From NCBI GenBank assembly GCA_021234155.1, contig JAJEKV010000056.1, forward strand, positions 4,387,330-4,451,329: 64,000 nucleotides of DNA, read 5' to 3'. The stretch comes from Isoetes taiwanensis. Lineage: Eukaryota; Streptophyta; Lycopodiopsida; Isoetales; Isoetaceae. Positions 23,601-34,899 of this stretch are shown one piece after another; positions within the stretch are counted from its first letter, which is position 1, and each line of letters starts with the position of its first letter. A model generated the notes under the pieces. That model worked only from the letters and a program-made list of their open reading frames with translations. It was not told the DNA's origin and ran no database searches. A program made the position numbers and the translations under genes.

Positions 23601-23629
23601 GGCGGCAATGCTGGGCACACGTTTACTAG
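23601..23629 (+). mobile_element. Decayed Helitron 3' terminus
   Basis: GGCGGCAATGCTGGGC followed by ACACGTTTACTAG and T aligns with the intact ends at 6870-6899 and 57799-57826, but the left arm of the hairpin is mutated. The PHT1 relic lies 0.5 kb upstream and might be cargo. No matching 5' TC end was identified. Confidence 0.55.
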
Positions 23630-24309
23630 TTACTTTATTATAGTGGTTCATGCAACAATTGCTATAGAAGACTGATAACAGTTATTTTTAGGGCACCTCA
23701 TGTGGGGTAGTCATTCACATGGAAAGGGATCTTGTAAAATATATAATGACGAGGGATGCATTTAATTTATACTCAATTTGATCTGCTCTTCCCTTGGCTC
23801 ACATAAAATGATGCCATCGATCCAATCCTTGAGCAAAGGATAATTTTGTGAGCCTTTGGATGTTGCAAATCAAAAGCTAACTTTTATATAGTTTATAAAG
23901 TCTAAGGCCTCTTGAACACATCGTGTTTTGGCATATCCATCACGCCATTTTCCTTGTCTGTTCATATACTAGAGACATTAGTTTGTAAGTATATGATGGT
24001 GCAATCTAGAAAAGATATCAAATCTCATTGTCTCAACCATCGGATCATGCTAATACAAGCCAAATGGCAAGTTCGCACCTCGCCCATTGAGATTAATTCT
24101 ACATCTAAGCAATCCAGCTTGCTTTGTCCTCATCCGTGCAGTTGGCACATGTAACTTCAAATACGTCAAAATTATGACTTTCCATGATTACAATATCTAG
24201 CATTATAACAGGGGGTTTTTCTTGTGTTTTTGTACATTTTTTTTACATGGTTTTCCTATGATTTGGCCGTTGTATTCATCTGCATGTATTAAACAGCATT
24301 TCTAGAGTC

Positions 24310-25660
24310 ACAAGGCCCCCAAAAATTAACTTGCAGTCATAATCATGATAGAAACCTGTATAAGGGTGGTTTTTAATACATGCAAGCCATAATGTCAATA
24401 AAAACTAGATGACTTTCATGGTTTTCTAATATCACTACTAGTTTGATCATAGTTCTTATACTAATTCTATGTCTTACACTAGTTTCTTAAAATTAGTACT
24501 GGTTTACGAGATGATTTTTAAGCATACATTATCAATATTATAATTAAAGATGATTTTACATACTAGTTAGCACTGTGATATACATATTTTTAACACAATT
24601 TTAATCCTCCCAAGTTTTTGTTATTAGTTCAAAAACCACGTTTGATTTTGAAAGTGCGTTATGGTTTTTGGCACATGCTTATTTACTATGCTTGTTAGCA
24701 GTCTACTATATTGGTTTATGTTGTTGTTTTTTTAATATACTTTTTTCAATCCTTAAAGCCATTACGTATTTTATGCATAATTTTTTACAATAACTAGTAT
24801 CTTGTTTTCTACCTAAGTGTGCATTTGCACTTCTTTCTTGCCAATGTATTCTGAGTGGTATATTATTCAGTATCCATACAATATGTACATTTTGTCTGGA
24901 AGAGGATTTGGATTATTTAAAATGTTTATCATGCATGCTTTAGGTATTCCCTTGTATATTTAGAGTGGTGAGGAGCTCTAGAGGTATGGTGTAGAGCATC
25001 ATTGTCAAGGGTTCTCCTATAGAAACAATGACAAATCCTTCAGCTACTAATAATGTATCATTCTAGCTAAAGTTGAGGGTATAACTCACTTGTGATAAGG
25101 GATATTAATGTCCTAATGTAAAACTCTAAATAATGTGAAGCATGTTCCTAAGACTTTTATTCCTTACAATAAACAATGTTCAATTTTAGATGTATGGATA
25201 TGGAAATAATGTGGTAAATCAATGATACATTTCTCCATCCTCATTTCCATCTAACCTTATTTTAGAAGCCCGTACCACTTAGCCAAGCTGAAATTTTAAA
25301 ATTTCAAGAAAGTACAAGATCCTTTTTTAATCTATTGTTAATCTTAGCAGTTCTTATTTATCCTCTCGGATCCGGTTAGACAGCCAAGAAATCATCTGGC
25401 CTATATTTTAGCCAGCACAAGTTTCAACATTTATATGATATTTCTCACGAAATCACTAGTCCAAATAGTCATGAGTGTTCATTCATCAAAAAAATTTCAT
25501 TGTGTCAAATATTCATGATGGTGCATTCATTAATCTCAGGTCTAGAATATTGCATCATGAATATATTAACTCTATCAAACCATTAGAAATACAAGCAATT
25601 CAATGTAGTGGCGACAACTCACAAGTTTTTTTTCCAAACATGAGAAATATGAGCCGTTTA
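24310..25660. other. AT-rich subterminal sequence
   Basis: No gene seen. The stretch is rich in ACTAGTTT/TACTAATT-like motifs. Confidence 0.5.
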
Positions 25661-25889
25661 ATATAGTGGCGACACAATCGACATTCAAGGACATTATTGA
25701 TGAAGCAATGGTAACAAGTATTGAAATTCAATGTCATTCAAACGGTAGCTCATCTCTCAAGGAACATCTCCGAAGAGAGAAAAAATGGCCATCCACCGCA
25801 AGGATGTGTCAAACCTTAAATTTTCCCCTTTTCAACATAGGGGCACGAGGGGGAAATGAAGTGTTCATCCAGTTCGCTACTCTAGCAAG

Positions 25890-26180
25890 CTCGGAATGTG
25901 GTTTTGAATTTGCACATGAGTTTGTAGCATCCAATTTACTCTAAGGACCAACCGGGGGGCATTTGTTCTCCTCCTCTTCGAACCCTAGATGAAACCCTGT
26001 AAGCAAGCTTTCGGGCACTTCAGAGCCAGGGAGAGCTGCCAAAACCTAAGCCCTACATATTTTGTAGGGTTTAAGTATCGGGGCACCAATACTGTTCCAT
26101 ATGCTAATCCCACCGTTCAAGCGGAATGTGGTTTTGAGTTCGCGCATGAGTCCGTAGCATCCAATTTACTCTAATGACCA
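25890..26180. repeat. 60-bp direct repeat
   Basis: CGGAATGTGGTTTTGA followed by GCATCCAATTTACTCTAA and a GACCAAC end occurs at about 25891-25950 and about 26120-26180. Both copies can be read as ECGFEFAHE. They are likely remains of a duplicated repeat, with no gene identified. Confidence 0.7.
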
Positions 26181-26374
26181 ACTAATATAACCAATGAGCA
26201 ATCCGGGCTTTTGACGGATCTTCTACTCCGCAAACATGTGTCATAGGGTAATTCTATCCTTCTAGATGCAATCACGCAATCGAACTATTGTTCCGTACCT
26301 TATAGCATGCCCAATCACACGATGTCTAGCTTGTTACGAGGCATCGCGACGGGGCAAGTATGGAACCAGGGTGC

Positions 26375-26420
26375 CAGGGGGAGAGGAGGAGGAGGAGGAG
26401 GAGGAGGAGGAAGAAGAGAA
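26375..26420. repeat. (GGA)n microsatellite
   Basis: A GGA/GAA triplet run of about 45 bases. Confidence 0.95.
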
Positions 26421-26636
26421 TATTCTTTTTGAATCTTCGTATTGTTGAAATTGTGATGGAAAAACTATGCAAGAATACAAAAATACAAGTTAGACAACTA
26501 CATCTTGTTGTACACATGTTGTCATTTGACTTTAAATGCTTTTTGAAAGCTTGTCTCTAAGGGATACCATTTGGCAAATGAGCAAGTTGAAAAATAACCA
26601 TGTACAAGGTTTGGTACGGTTGTTAATATTATGTAT

Positions 26637-26846
26637 GGCGGCATGGAATGTGGGAAGCGGATTCTAGGTGCCCCGCGACCAGCGGGAGCCGGGAGCGGGT
26701 CTGGAATCCGCGACCCACTTCCAGGCCGCCACAACATGGCAACTGGGAGTTCTGCTTGATTCTTACCTGCAGGTGACCGCTTGAGCGGAATTGCTGTGCC
26801 GCTTTCCATTCCGGAGGCGGAATCGTCGACCCAGTTGCCATGTTGT
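26637..26846. mobile_element. GC-rich island made of two adjacent inverted-repeat units
   Basis: Bases 26637-26733 form a long imperfect hairpin: TGGCGGCATGGAA and GCGGATTC on the left pair with GAATCCGC and TTCCAGGCCGCCA on the right. Directly next to it ACAACATGGCAACTGGG (about 26730-26747) is perfectly inverted at about 26829-26846. The GC content stands out from the AT-rich surroundings. It could be a small MITE or a nested pair. The minus-strand frame across it is probably fortuitous. Confidence 0.6.
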
Positions 26847-26849
26847 TTG

Positions 26850-28088
26850 CTATAGGACAAAAAATGATGGTAGAGAAACAAATACCTATAGCCTACTTGT
26901 TATTTTTGTGAAGATATTTCTTAGCATAGAAACAGTGGAACTATTGCAATGTTGGTGCATGGTGCCGATGGCATCAAATACTTCATGTAGTTTAAACAAT
27001 GTACATTTGGAGCATCCCCTTAAGGATTTTTCTTGTAAGCAATATTCCCTTATGATTTTTCTCGTTAAGGAGTTTTCTATGAAGAAAATATTGTGGCACA
27101 GAAATTATAACCGAAGAATTTGGGGCTTTTGGCTTTGGCGCCTAAACGGTCGCCTATGCTCTGATACTGCATGCTGATATCTGGAACACTATGGTTCGTG
27201 GCTATACAGCAGATGGTTTATGCACAGAGATAAGTCCCAGGCTACGAAAAAGAGGATTAGAAGGCATTGGATATGCCCAAAAATAACTGATGAGCATTGG
27301 TCTGCTTCAAGAATCGGCTGCTACAGAATCATGTATTTCAAAATAGCTTTAATTTGCCCTGAGTTGTATAAAGCTTTGAATACATAGTTTCTACTTACAA
27401 AAATGGCCTGAGCTTGTTGCTTGTAAAAAGGGCTTGTGCATGTTGCCTTAATCGAGATGCAAAGGAGGCATTTGCAAAATCGTTTTTGCAAAAGAGGCAT
27501 TTATAAAATCGTTTTATGTGCTCAACAGATTGTTATTTGGGTTTTTCTCTACTCTTTGTTGACGCCTAAACGGCCTGCAGCATTACATTTGTTCCTTAGC
27601 AAAAAATACAAGGATCAAGTGCAGGATCATAATATGGGTGTTTGGATCTTTGTGTTTTGAACTGTTGGCATCATTGGGATTTAGTAGCTGGTTCTACAAT
27701 GTCTAGAGAGATCTTCCAAGAAAGAAATTTGAAGGATACTATTATGCAAGGACCAAATGGTGATGATTCAAAACAAAATGCTGTGATAGATGAGCTTCCA
27801 AACAGGTTTGCTCATTTATATTTTTATGTATTGCTTCTAAGACCGATAAGGTAGCTAAGTAATACAGCAGATTTATAACTGTGTTGTAAAAATAAACTTG
27901 CTTGTATAGTATTAGCTTTCTCACTAGAGCAGGATATTTGAACCAAAGCTTTCTGCAGATTTGTATGGCTCACTAAGTGGATTGAATAAAGAATGTTCAG
28001 TTTGAGTTCTTATTTTGGCTGTAAATATCATGGGCATTGCAAATCATTCTTATAGTCAATATTGTTTATGCTATTTCAACTGTTTTAG
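26850..28088. other. No confident gene; possible exon scraps
   Basis: A short frame near 27699-27807 (MSREIFQERNLKDTIMQ...) ends just before a GTTTGC donor-like site and could be an exon of either truncated gene downstream. I could not assign it. Confidence 0.4.
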
Positions 28089-28335
28089 GGTTTGTCTGCT
28101 GGTCTGCTGAGGCAAGCAACATATATGACTGCGAGACTTGGATCATTTGGCAGTTAGAAATGTTTTTGGAGTAACAGAAAATTGTGGAACTCCTTGCAGG
28201 CTCTTGACAGCTAAGGCCACTGCAGCAAATGATGGCAAACCACTGCCTTTGTACCAGAAGGCAATTTGTGGTCTGACAGCTGGAGCAATTGGTGCTAGTG
28301 TTGGAAGCCCAGCGGATTTAGCGCTTATCCCTGTT
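28089..28335 (+). pseudogene. Mitochondrial dicarboxylate/tricarboxylate carrier fragment (two exons)
   Basis: Two exon-like pieces, about 28089-28152 and 28200-28335, translate as GLSAGLLRQATYMTARLGSF and then LLTAK followed by NDGKPLPLYQKAICGLTAGA and GSPADLAL. These match the first half of plant DTC, an inner-membrane carrier of the mitochondrial carrier family. The sequence breaks off after DLALI, where the conserved R-M-Q should follow, and the earlier and later thirds of the protein are absent. A 47-base intron-like gap with an AG acceptor separates the pieces, so this copy came from genomic DNA rather than mRNA. It is non-functional. Confidence 0.85.
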
Positions 28336-28392
28336 CCGTGCATTAGTTGGCTCTGCGCATGTTTGCATTGCATCATGTTATTGTCAATGCAG

Positions 28393-29565
28393 GATCTCTT
28401 TAAATTGGAGAGAATGAAGGTTGAATTGATTGATAAAATGGGCAAGAGTTGCAGGGACCATTGAGCGAACTGTTCTTCAGCAGAAATTATGGGCAGGGAA
28501 GAAATGTAAGGACAAGATGGTTAGTTGCAACCGTTGCTAAGAAGTTTCAAGGAAATGGGTTGTCAAATCAAGATCTTCTTCAGGTTGGCTTTCCTCTTCG
28601 TTTCTTAATCAAACTTGTTTATCTAAAAAGCTTTTTGATTGATAAAAGATTATGACACCAATACTATCATTTGCGTCATGTTAGTTTCTATGGCGTAGAA
28701 TGCTTTAATTTTAGAAATCACACTTTGCTTTGTCTGATATGGTCCACGGAAGGACATCGAACTAATTAAGCATATGATTGTTTCTATCTATGCAGTTAAA
28801 GGGGACACTCTACTTTTATTTTTGTTGCCTGCTTCATTTCATTTTAATTTCCTTAGAGGCTTTGCTTCAAAGATAAGATATACAAAGAATGTGTGATATA
28901 CATTTTAGTCTTTGCAGGGAAGGGAGCATAGGTTTGATCGGAGGAGTAGAGAAATTTGATTCTACCAAGGGATTTAAGCTCTCAACATATGCGTCTTGGT
29001 GGATAAAACAAGCAATAAGCGAGGCGATTGGGCTTGGGAAGGCAAAAAGCATACGTCTACACAGACGTTGTCTATCGGGCCCTTGTGCATATTTTTTCAT
29101 TTTCCTGAATTTTCCTCTAATCGCACATTTAATTTCGTTTAGGTTCATCATTATGAGATAATATCGCATTATAAGGAATGCCAAAATAGATTTTTTTTGA
29201 GAAGCATGGGAGAGCTCCACGAAGAGCAAGAATTAAGGCGAGTTTGTTAGCTTGAGTTTATGAATTGGTCAAAGCCAATTTGGTCTCTTGACGACCTATT
29301 GGTGATGGCACTCTGAAATTTCTTTACGGTAAGCTTGTATTTGATTCAACCTGCTATTAAGCGGATGATGTCGATAGCCTTAACATTGCGGGGAGATACT
29401 TGCGGATGAGACTTCAATGTACCGAGAAAGTTACCCGGTGCATTGTGGCTAAAAGAAGATGTGGACAAAGTTTTGCATACTTTTAAACCACAGGAGCGAG
29501 AGATTATACGGCATCGATTTGGTCTGGCTGGTGGCAGGTCTAAGACTCTTGAAGAAGTGGGTTAT
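28393..29565 (+). pseudogene. Plastid sigma-70-type sigma factor fragment
   Basis: Exon-like pieces lie at about 28393-28583, 28918-29062, 29143-29290 and 29448-29560. Visible regions are KFQGNGLSNQDLLQ (region 2.1), [13 protein letters not shown] then [18 protein letters not shown] (regions 2.2-2.4), a broken region 3, and FKPQEREIIRHRFGLAGGRS (region 4.1). It stops at KTLEEVG, before the region 4.2 helix-turn-helix. A small deletion before VAKKFQ, an out-of-phase join before GSIGL, and frameshifts in region 3 show it is dead. In plants such sigma factors direct the plastid-encoded RNA polymerase. Which SIG it derives from is not clear. Confidence 0.85.
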
Positions 29566-29579
29566 ACATGTACAATGTG

Positions 29580-30440
29580 ACTAGACATGCCAAACTAATT
29601 GTCTGCGCTGTCACATGTGTTCCTAACTACTAGGCGAAGGACCTCAATGTACTCTGATAACAAAATTCAATGGAAAAAAAAATGAGCATCTTGGTCTTCT
29701 GTACTCTTCCCTTTAGTAATCAAAATACCGATGATAAGCAAATTTGGATTAAAAAAAAGGAAAAATAAAATAAAAATGCTCAAATGAATCATATGCTGAA
29801 ATATACCAATTAGTTAGGAGATAACACAATTTAGAACCATGTAAAAAAATCATGAACCCTCAAATTTTATTACGCTAATACATGAAGGTTGAATACTATG
29901 GTCTTTTATCGTATTACCAAACTTGCCACGTGAAGCACAGTAAGGCTGATATCATGAAAAAAAAAACACACTAGTTTTCACATTATCGTGGAAGCAAAAT
30001 CATACTGGTATATCTAAACCAAGCATAGTTTATTGATAATTAGTCACTATAAAATACCATAATAATTATACACTAAAATAACAAAGATGATTAATCGTTG
30101 TAAGATATCATACTAATTACGCGCGTAAAATTACAATGTCAATAAACCAAGGATAATAGATGTGATCAAATATCATTCCGATAAACGTGATAAATTAAGT
30201 AGTAGCACATATCATATATTCAAGTTGTCACAAAAACTAGCTATAAATTATCATCTTTCAATACCATGTGAAGAAACACTATTCGTATGTCATGTTACTA
30301 AACTGCATTGATGAACTATATGGTATAACTAAACATGATTTGTAAACTTTTTGGCCCACATACCGGTATTAATTTTAGGAGTTAGTTTTTACTACGAAAT
30401 CACTAGAAAAAGATCATACTAATTCAATTTTGGGGGCCTT
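29580..30440. other. AT-rich stretch, no gene seen
   Basis: Rich in TAT(C/A)ATACTAAT-like motifs, probably the right subterminal part of the 24.3-30.4 kb element. Confidence 0.5.
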
Positions 30441-30770
30441 GTGACAGCATAAGCTTAGTGCGGGAGCCGAGTGTCGCCCATGCTGGCCACCTTCTGGAAA
30501 TAAACAATGTGTATCGAGGGCCACATGCTCCCGGGGGTTTCACCTACTATAAAGGTGATACGCCACGTGCATTAATAGGGTCAGCAAAAAACCCTCCGTA
30601 TACGCCTTGTCTAACCTTCTAAACGCCCCTTCCCGTATACATATTACACTGGATTCCCCCTAGAAAACCCCCTAGCCAATCCCCTATCCGTATTTATACA
30701 TACAGTTTAGGGTAAAAAAAAACCTACCCCTTTCACTCACATGGTATATACATCTTAAACTATGTGACAT

Positions 30771-31600
30771 CCCCGGGCGCATGCTGCAGGGGCATGAATC
30801 CTGTCTTCTGCAACAAGATCTGATATGGAACTGAGGGCTTGACCCCAAGTGCCCGCGTCAAAAATGCCTTCTAGACCTGCTTTAAGTCGTTCCAAGTCGC
30901 CAAAGACACCACTGGGCCCCACACCTCGACCCCATACAAAAGAACTGGTTCCACCAGTGCCCGGAACAAATGTGACTGGTGGCCCCAGTCATACAGCTCT
31001 GCCCTGTGACTATTGTTTTGCATTGCGTACAGTGTCTTCCAACCTGCGGTCACCCGAAGGTGAATGGATGCATCCCAATACATTGAGGACGGAAATTCCA
31101 CCCCCAGGTATACCCTCTGCCCCTGATAAGTGAGCGCCGGAGGTGCTGCACCTTAGTCTTGGCTAGGTTGACACGCATGTCCGTCGCCTGGCAGAATGTG
31201 TCCATGGCATCTAGGTGTGCCTGCATGCCCTCTGGTGTATGGGCCAAGAGGTCCACATCATCCGCATAGATGAGCTGCCGAATGACCTGATGCAAGAGCT
31301 GTATACCGTCCCCCCCATTGGCAGCAAGCCAGGCTTTCAACTGGTCAATGTAAAGTCCAAAGAGTGTGGGTGAGAGAGGACAACCTTGCCTGACTCCAAT
31401 GCTACTGGCAAATGACTGTCCTTCCGGTTGCATGGGGCCTGTGCAACTCTCGTACAGTCTGTACACTGCGTTCTGCAGATCTATAGGGAGCCTCAGATGG
31501 TGCAATCTCGCCCACAACTTTTCCCGGGTACTGTGTCGAAAGCTTTTGCAAAGTCCACACTAACCTTGCGAGCTACTTGTCAAGAATGTGGCAGATGGAA
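30771..31600 (-). pseudogene. LINE (non-LTR) reverse transcriptase fragment
   Basis: Reading right to left, DFAKAFDTVPGK is followed after a frameshift in an A-run (near 31530) by LPIDLQNAVYRLYESC, then GVRQGCPLSPTLFGLYID (RT finger/palm motif), the catalytic LIYADDVDLLA, and NLAKTKV. After another shift come ALVEPVLLYGVEVWG and a thumb-like tail. This order is diagnostic for plant LINE reverse transcriptases. The endonuclease and 5' half are missing and several frame breaks are present. Confidence 0.9.
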
Positions 31601-32026
31601 TATGACATAGATATATGAAACATGTATAATAAAGTATTTTATAACATAAAACCGGTAACGGAAGTACGAAGAATCCAAGTTCCTTGTCACCTTACCGTAC
31701 GTTAATAAGTCAAAATTGCCAACAAACTTTAACTTGAACCTTTCGAAATGTCAACGATCATAACCGACAACATGCTTAGCCGAAAAAACGACCTCACATA
31801 AAAATATGTCGTGCTGAAAACTACGTGAACAGTATAATTCGAAACAAATTTAACATTCGTCAAGTATGATTGATAGATTACAGTGGGCGAAAATTATTTG
31901 GACGAGATCGTGTTTAACCTGATAAACATACATAAATCATGGCACGCCAATTATAAAAAATTCGAAAGGCAGGCTAAGTTGGCACGTTGTGGGGAATCGA
32001 CAATCCATAGGGTAGCTGGGATATGA

Positions 32027-32034
32027 GAATATCC
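32027..32034 (+). promoter_or_regulatory. P1BS (PHR-binding) motif
   Basis: GAATATCC fits the PHR1-binding consensus GNATATNC. It lies 49 bases upstream of the TATA box and 166 bases upstream of the ATG of the phosphate transporter. P1BS elements drive phosphate-starvation induction of many PHT1 genes. Confidence 0.65.
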
Positions 32035-32082
32035 ATGGATATATCCATGCTGCTGAATCAACAATCCAACGTGCTCGTGATC

Positions 32083-32089
32083 TATATAT
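32083..32089 (+). promoter_or_regulatory. TATA box of the PHT1 gene
   Basis: TATATAT lies 111 bases upstream of the ATG, giving an expected 5' leader of about 80-90 bases. No other strong TATA stretch is closer to the gene. Confidence 0.6.
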
Positions 32090-32199
32090 GAGCCAACAGA
32101 TGAAGCCTTAAAGGCACACAGTCTCAAGTTTGGGTTATCAAATTCTTTTAGTTATCAAATCTATTAGTTCCTTGAAAGGCACAATTAAGGAGCTCCGCT

Positions 32200-33831
32200 A
32201 TGGCTTCTCGTGCAGACGGGCTGGCAGTCCTGTCGGCCTTGGATACGGCCAGAACTCAAGCGTATCACTTTACTACAATTATCATTGCAGGAATGGGTTT
32301 TTTCACGGATGCATATGATCTATTTTGCATCTCAAACGTGACCAAATTGTTGGGTCGGATTTATTACTATGATCCAACCACTGGGAAACCAGGTTCTCTG
32401 CCCCCTAATGTATCTGCAGCAGTCAATGGAGTGGCACTCTGTGGCACTCTAGCAGGCCAGCTTTTCTTTGGCTGGCTTGGTGACAGACTTGGCAGGAAAA
32501 AAGTATATGGTATTACCCTAATGCTCATGGTTATCATGTCCATAGCATCTGGGTTATCCTTTGGTCATACTGCTAAAGGAGTCATGACTATGCTTTGCTT
32601 CTTTAGATTCTGGCTTGGGTTTGGAATTGGAGGAGATTATCCTCTTTCTGCAGTTATTATGGCTGAATATGCTAACACCAAAACTAGGGGTGCCTTTGTT
32701 GCTGCAGTTTTTGCCATGCAGGGAACTGGAATTCTGGTGGCAGCTGCTGTTTCCTTAGCTGTTGCTGGAGGATTGAACCATGCCCACCCAAGGCCAACTT
32801 TTGCTCAGGATCATATTTTGTCTACCGCCTCCCAAGCCGATTATGCATGGAGACTTATCTTCATGATGGGTGCAATTCCAGCAGCTCTCACCTTCTACTG
32901 GCGTATGAGGATGCCTGAGACTGCTCGATTCACTGCCCTTGTTGAGGGAGATGCGGCGAGGGCCGCTGCTGATATGACTAAAGTTTTGGGTGTGCAGATT
33001 GATGCACCTACTGCAGATGGCGTTGCAGAAGAAAGGGATAGTTTTGGAGTCTTCAGTTGGCAATTTGCAAAGAAACATGGTATTCAATTATTGGGTACCA
33101 CCACAACATGGTTCTTCCTTGACATTGCATTTTACAGTCAGAATCTCTTTCAGAAAGATGTCCTCACATCCATCGGATGGTTGCCACCGGCCAAAACCAT
33201 GAGTGCTTTGACTGAAACATATAAGATTGCTAGGGCACAGGCACTCATTGCTCTGTGTTCCACAGTTCCAGGTTATTGGGTCACAGTTGCATTGATTGAC
33301 AGAATAGGAAGGAAGCCTATTCAATTGATTGGATTTTTCTTCATGACAGCGTTCATGTTTGCCATTGCCATACCTTATGACACGCTGAGAGGAGAAAAGT
33401 GTAAGAATTCAGCTACAAAAACTTGGTGTGGAGGACACCATACAACATTCTTTGTGTTATACGCCTTCACTTTCTTCTTTGCCAATTTTGGACCCAATGC
33501 CACTACATTTATCATTCCTGCTGAGCTCTTCCCTGCGCGTGTCAGATCAACATGCCATGGTATGTCTGCAGCTGCTGGCAAGGCTGGAGCCATCATTGGG
33601 GCCTTTGGGTTTCTGTATGCTGCTCAGAGCACCCATAAGGCTGACACTGATCCAGGTTACCCCACTGGAATTGGATACAAAGCGGCTCTTATATTGTTGG
33701 GCGTCACAAATGCTGTGGGTTTCCTCTTCACTCTGCCTCTCCCAGAGACTATGGGCAAGTCCTTGGAAGAACTTTCAGATGAAAATGGAGGACAGGTAAG
33801 GCAGCCGCCGATAGCAGTGGCTGACGCTTAA
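32200..33831 (+). CDS. High-affinity inorganic phosphate transporter, PHT1 family
   Basis: A proton-coupled phosphate symporter of the plasma membrane (major facilitator superfamily), 543 residues, within the usual 520-550, encoded in one exon. The translation shows the N-terminal [20 protein letters not shown] helix, the MFS loop GDRLGRKK, the PHT1 signature [13 protein letters not shown] (about residues 146-158), the central hydrophilic loop, and the second-half helices with [26 protein letters not shown] and [18 protein letters not shown]. About 12 hydrophobic segments can be counted. No frame damage is visible. Two 3' relics of close relatives lie on the opposite strand at 14.8 and 22.6 kb. 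The upstream P1BS motif suggests induction by phosphate shortage. The exact subfamily member cannot be named. Confidence 0.97.
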   Translation: MASRADGLAVLSALDTARTQAYHFTTIIIAGMGFFTDAYDLFCISNVTKLLGRIYYYDPTTGKPGSLPPNVSAAVNGVALCGTLAGQLFFGWLGDRLGRKKVYGITLMLMVIMSIASGLSFGHTAKGVMTMLCFFRFWLGFGIGGDYPLSAVIMAEYANTKTRGAFVAAVFAMQGTGILVAAAVSLAVAGGLNHAHPRPTFAQDHILSTASQADYAWRLIFMMGAIPAALTFYWRMRMPETARFTALVEGDAARAAADMTKVLGVQIDAPTADGVAEERDSFGVFSWQFAKKHGIQLLGTTTTWFFLDIAFYSQNLFQKDVLTSIGWLPPAKTMSALTETYKIARAQALIALCSTVPGYWVTVALIDRIGRKPIQLIGFFFMTAFMFAIAIPYDTLRGEKCKNSATKTWCGGHHTTFFVLYAFTFFFANFGPNATTFIIPAELFPARVRSTCHGMSAAAGKAGAIIGAFGFLYAAQSTHKADTDPGYPTGIGYKAALILLGVTNAVGFLFTLPLPETMGKSLEELSDENGGQVRQPPIAVADA

Positions 33832-34470
33832 AAACTCGTTAGACTACTTTTGCATATTGCAGCGTTTTCGACTATTTTCATGAATTCCTTTCTTTGTAAG
33901 TTCCCCAAATAACAGGGCTTTTTTTCACATTGGCCCATTCAAAAATGTACAAGCCCTCTTTGAAAAAAAAAATATAGTGTTTTCCTCAAATTATATAGGT
34001 CCGCAAGAAAGCAGGCCATTGATAAATGCTTACTATTTTATTCTAGTGGTGAGCCAGGCGAATGTTGTTGAGTTGTCATAAATTCGTGTTGAATAATAAT
34101 GGGCCTCCATATTTTCCTTATACTCCTATATATACTATATATTTGACTTTGATGTGGTTCATGAGGTCAAGTGTCTATCACCAAAAAACAATCGTGCCTT
34201 AGTTGAGATTCCTAGACTCATAATACAAGTTGAATAGCAAATTACCCCCACAAATATATGTTCCATTTAACGTTCATTGACCCAATCGAATCATTGTCGT
34301 TGGTGAAATGACTTGGAAAAAAATTCTCCTACCCTAGAAGGATGAGGGTAATTTATGCAATTATGGAGAGTCTTTATCTTGATGTATTGAACTAATGATT
34401 GTAGATATGATATAGAGTCATAAACTCTATATCACATATGGAGCATATGAAGATTCAAGCCATTCCATAA
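33832..34470. other. 3' flank of PHT1; no gene seen
   Basis: AT-rich DNA with possible polyadenylation signals (GAATAATAAT near 34090). Nothing coding. Confidence 0.5.
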
Positions 34471-34474
34471 TTCA

Positions 34475-34865
34475 CATATTCACACGGGGGGTTACTCCGA
34501 GCAACGAGAGCTGTCGGATGGGCATATTTGCCCTTTATTCCTTGATCTGGACCATACATAGCGATCCTCGTTTATGGGGTATGGCTGTACGAGTTTTTGT
34601 ACATGGTATATTGAGGTTTATAAAATACTATAAAATTTGAGGGAATGTACTTAATGGTGTTAATTTTGTACATGTATTGTAAGTTCTTAGGGGCTCTCGC
34701 TGCCCTACGTAACCCCCCGTGTGAATATGCACCCAAACCAAAGGGGGTTTCAGGGGGATTATAATTTAAAAATGTTAGATGCAATGGTTTAAGTTAATTA
34801 ATGTTAATGGTAGTTATGTGTTGGTTGTTGTACTAAAAAAATTTTTGGGCCCTTCGGGCCCTTAG
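34475..34865. mobile_element. MITE-like element, copy 1 (CATATTCACACGGGGGGTTAC termini)
   Basis: CATATTCACACGGGGGGTTAC at 34475 is inverted at about 34709-34729, enclosing 255 bases. Similarity with the second copy (50851-51226) continues about 135 bases beyond the right repeat and ends with the palindrome GGGCCCTTCGGGCCC (34847-34861), so the mobile unit may be the longer piece. No coding capacity. Confidence 0.8.
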
Positions 34866-34899
34866 GGAAACAAAGAGATGGCAACATATCTTATGTAGA

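Larger units (their letters stand above)
24307..30445. mobile_element. Putative CACAAGG-type TIR element carrying host gene fragments
   Basis: GTCACAAGGCCCCCAAAA at 24307 and its reverse complement ending at 30445 form inverted termini with about 20 of 23 positions matching, 6.14 kb apart. The adjacent DNA on both sides is AT-rich with recurring TACTAGT/TACTAAT motifs, as in subterminal regions of CACTA elements. The terminus starts CAC but is not the classic CACTA, and I see no 3-bp target duplication. Inside are exon pieces of a mitochondrial carrier and a sigma factor but no transposase, so a Pack-type non-autonomous element is the best reading. Confidence 0.5.

Noticed and set aside
25666-26174. 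Two frames sharing ECGFEFAHE...VASNLL
   Set aside because: The similarity reflects a 60-base direct repeat; the rest of the frames is unrelated and no family was recognised.
26522-26881. Minus-strand frames across the GC-rich island
   Set aside because: Inverted-repeat DNA with high GC gives long open frames by chance; no motif is present.
30771-30795. GC-rich CCCCGGGCGCATGCTGCAGG as a hairpin or Helitron end
   Set aside because: Pairing is poor and no CTAG-type terminus follows; it belongs to the LINE remnant.
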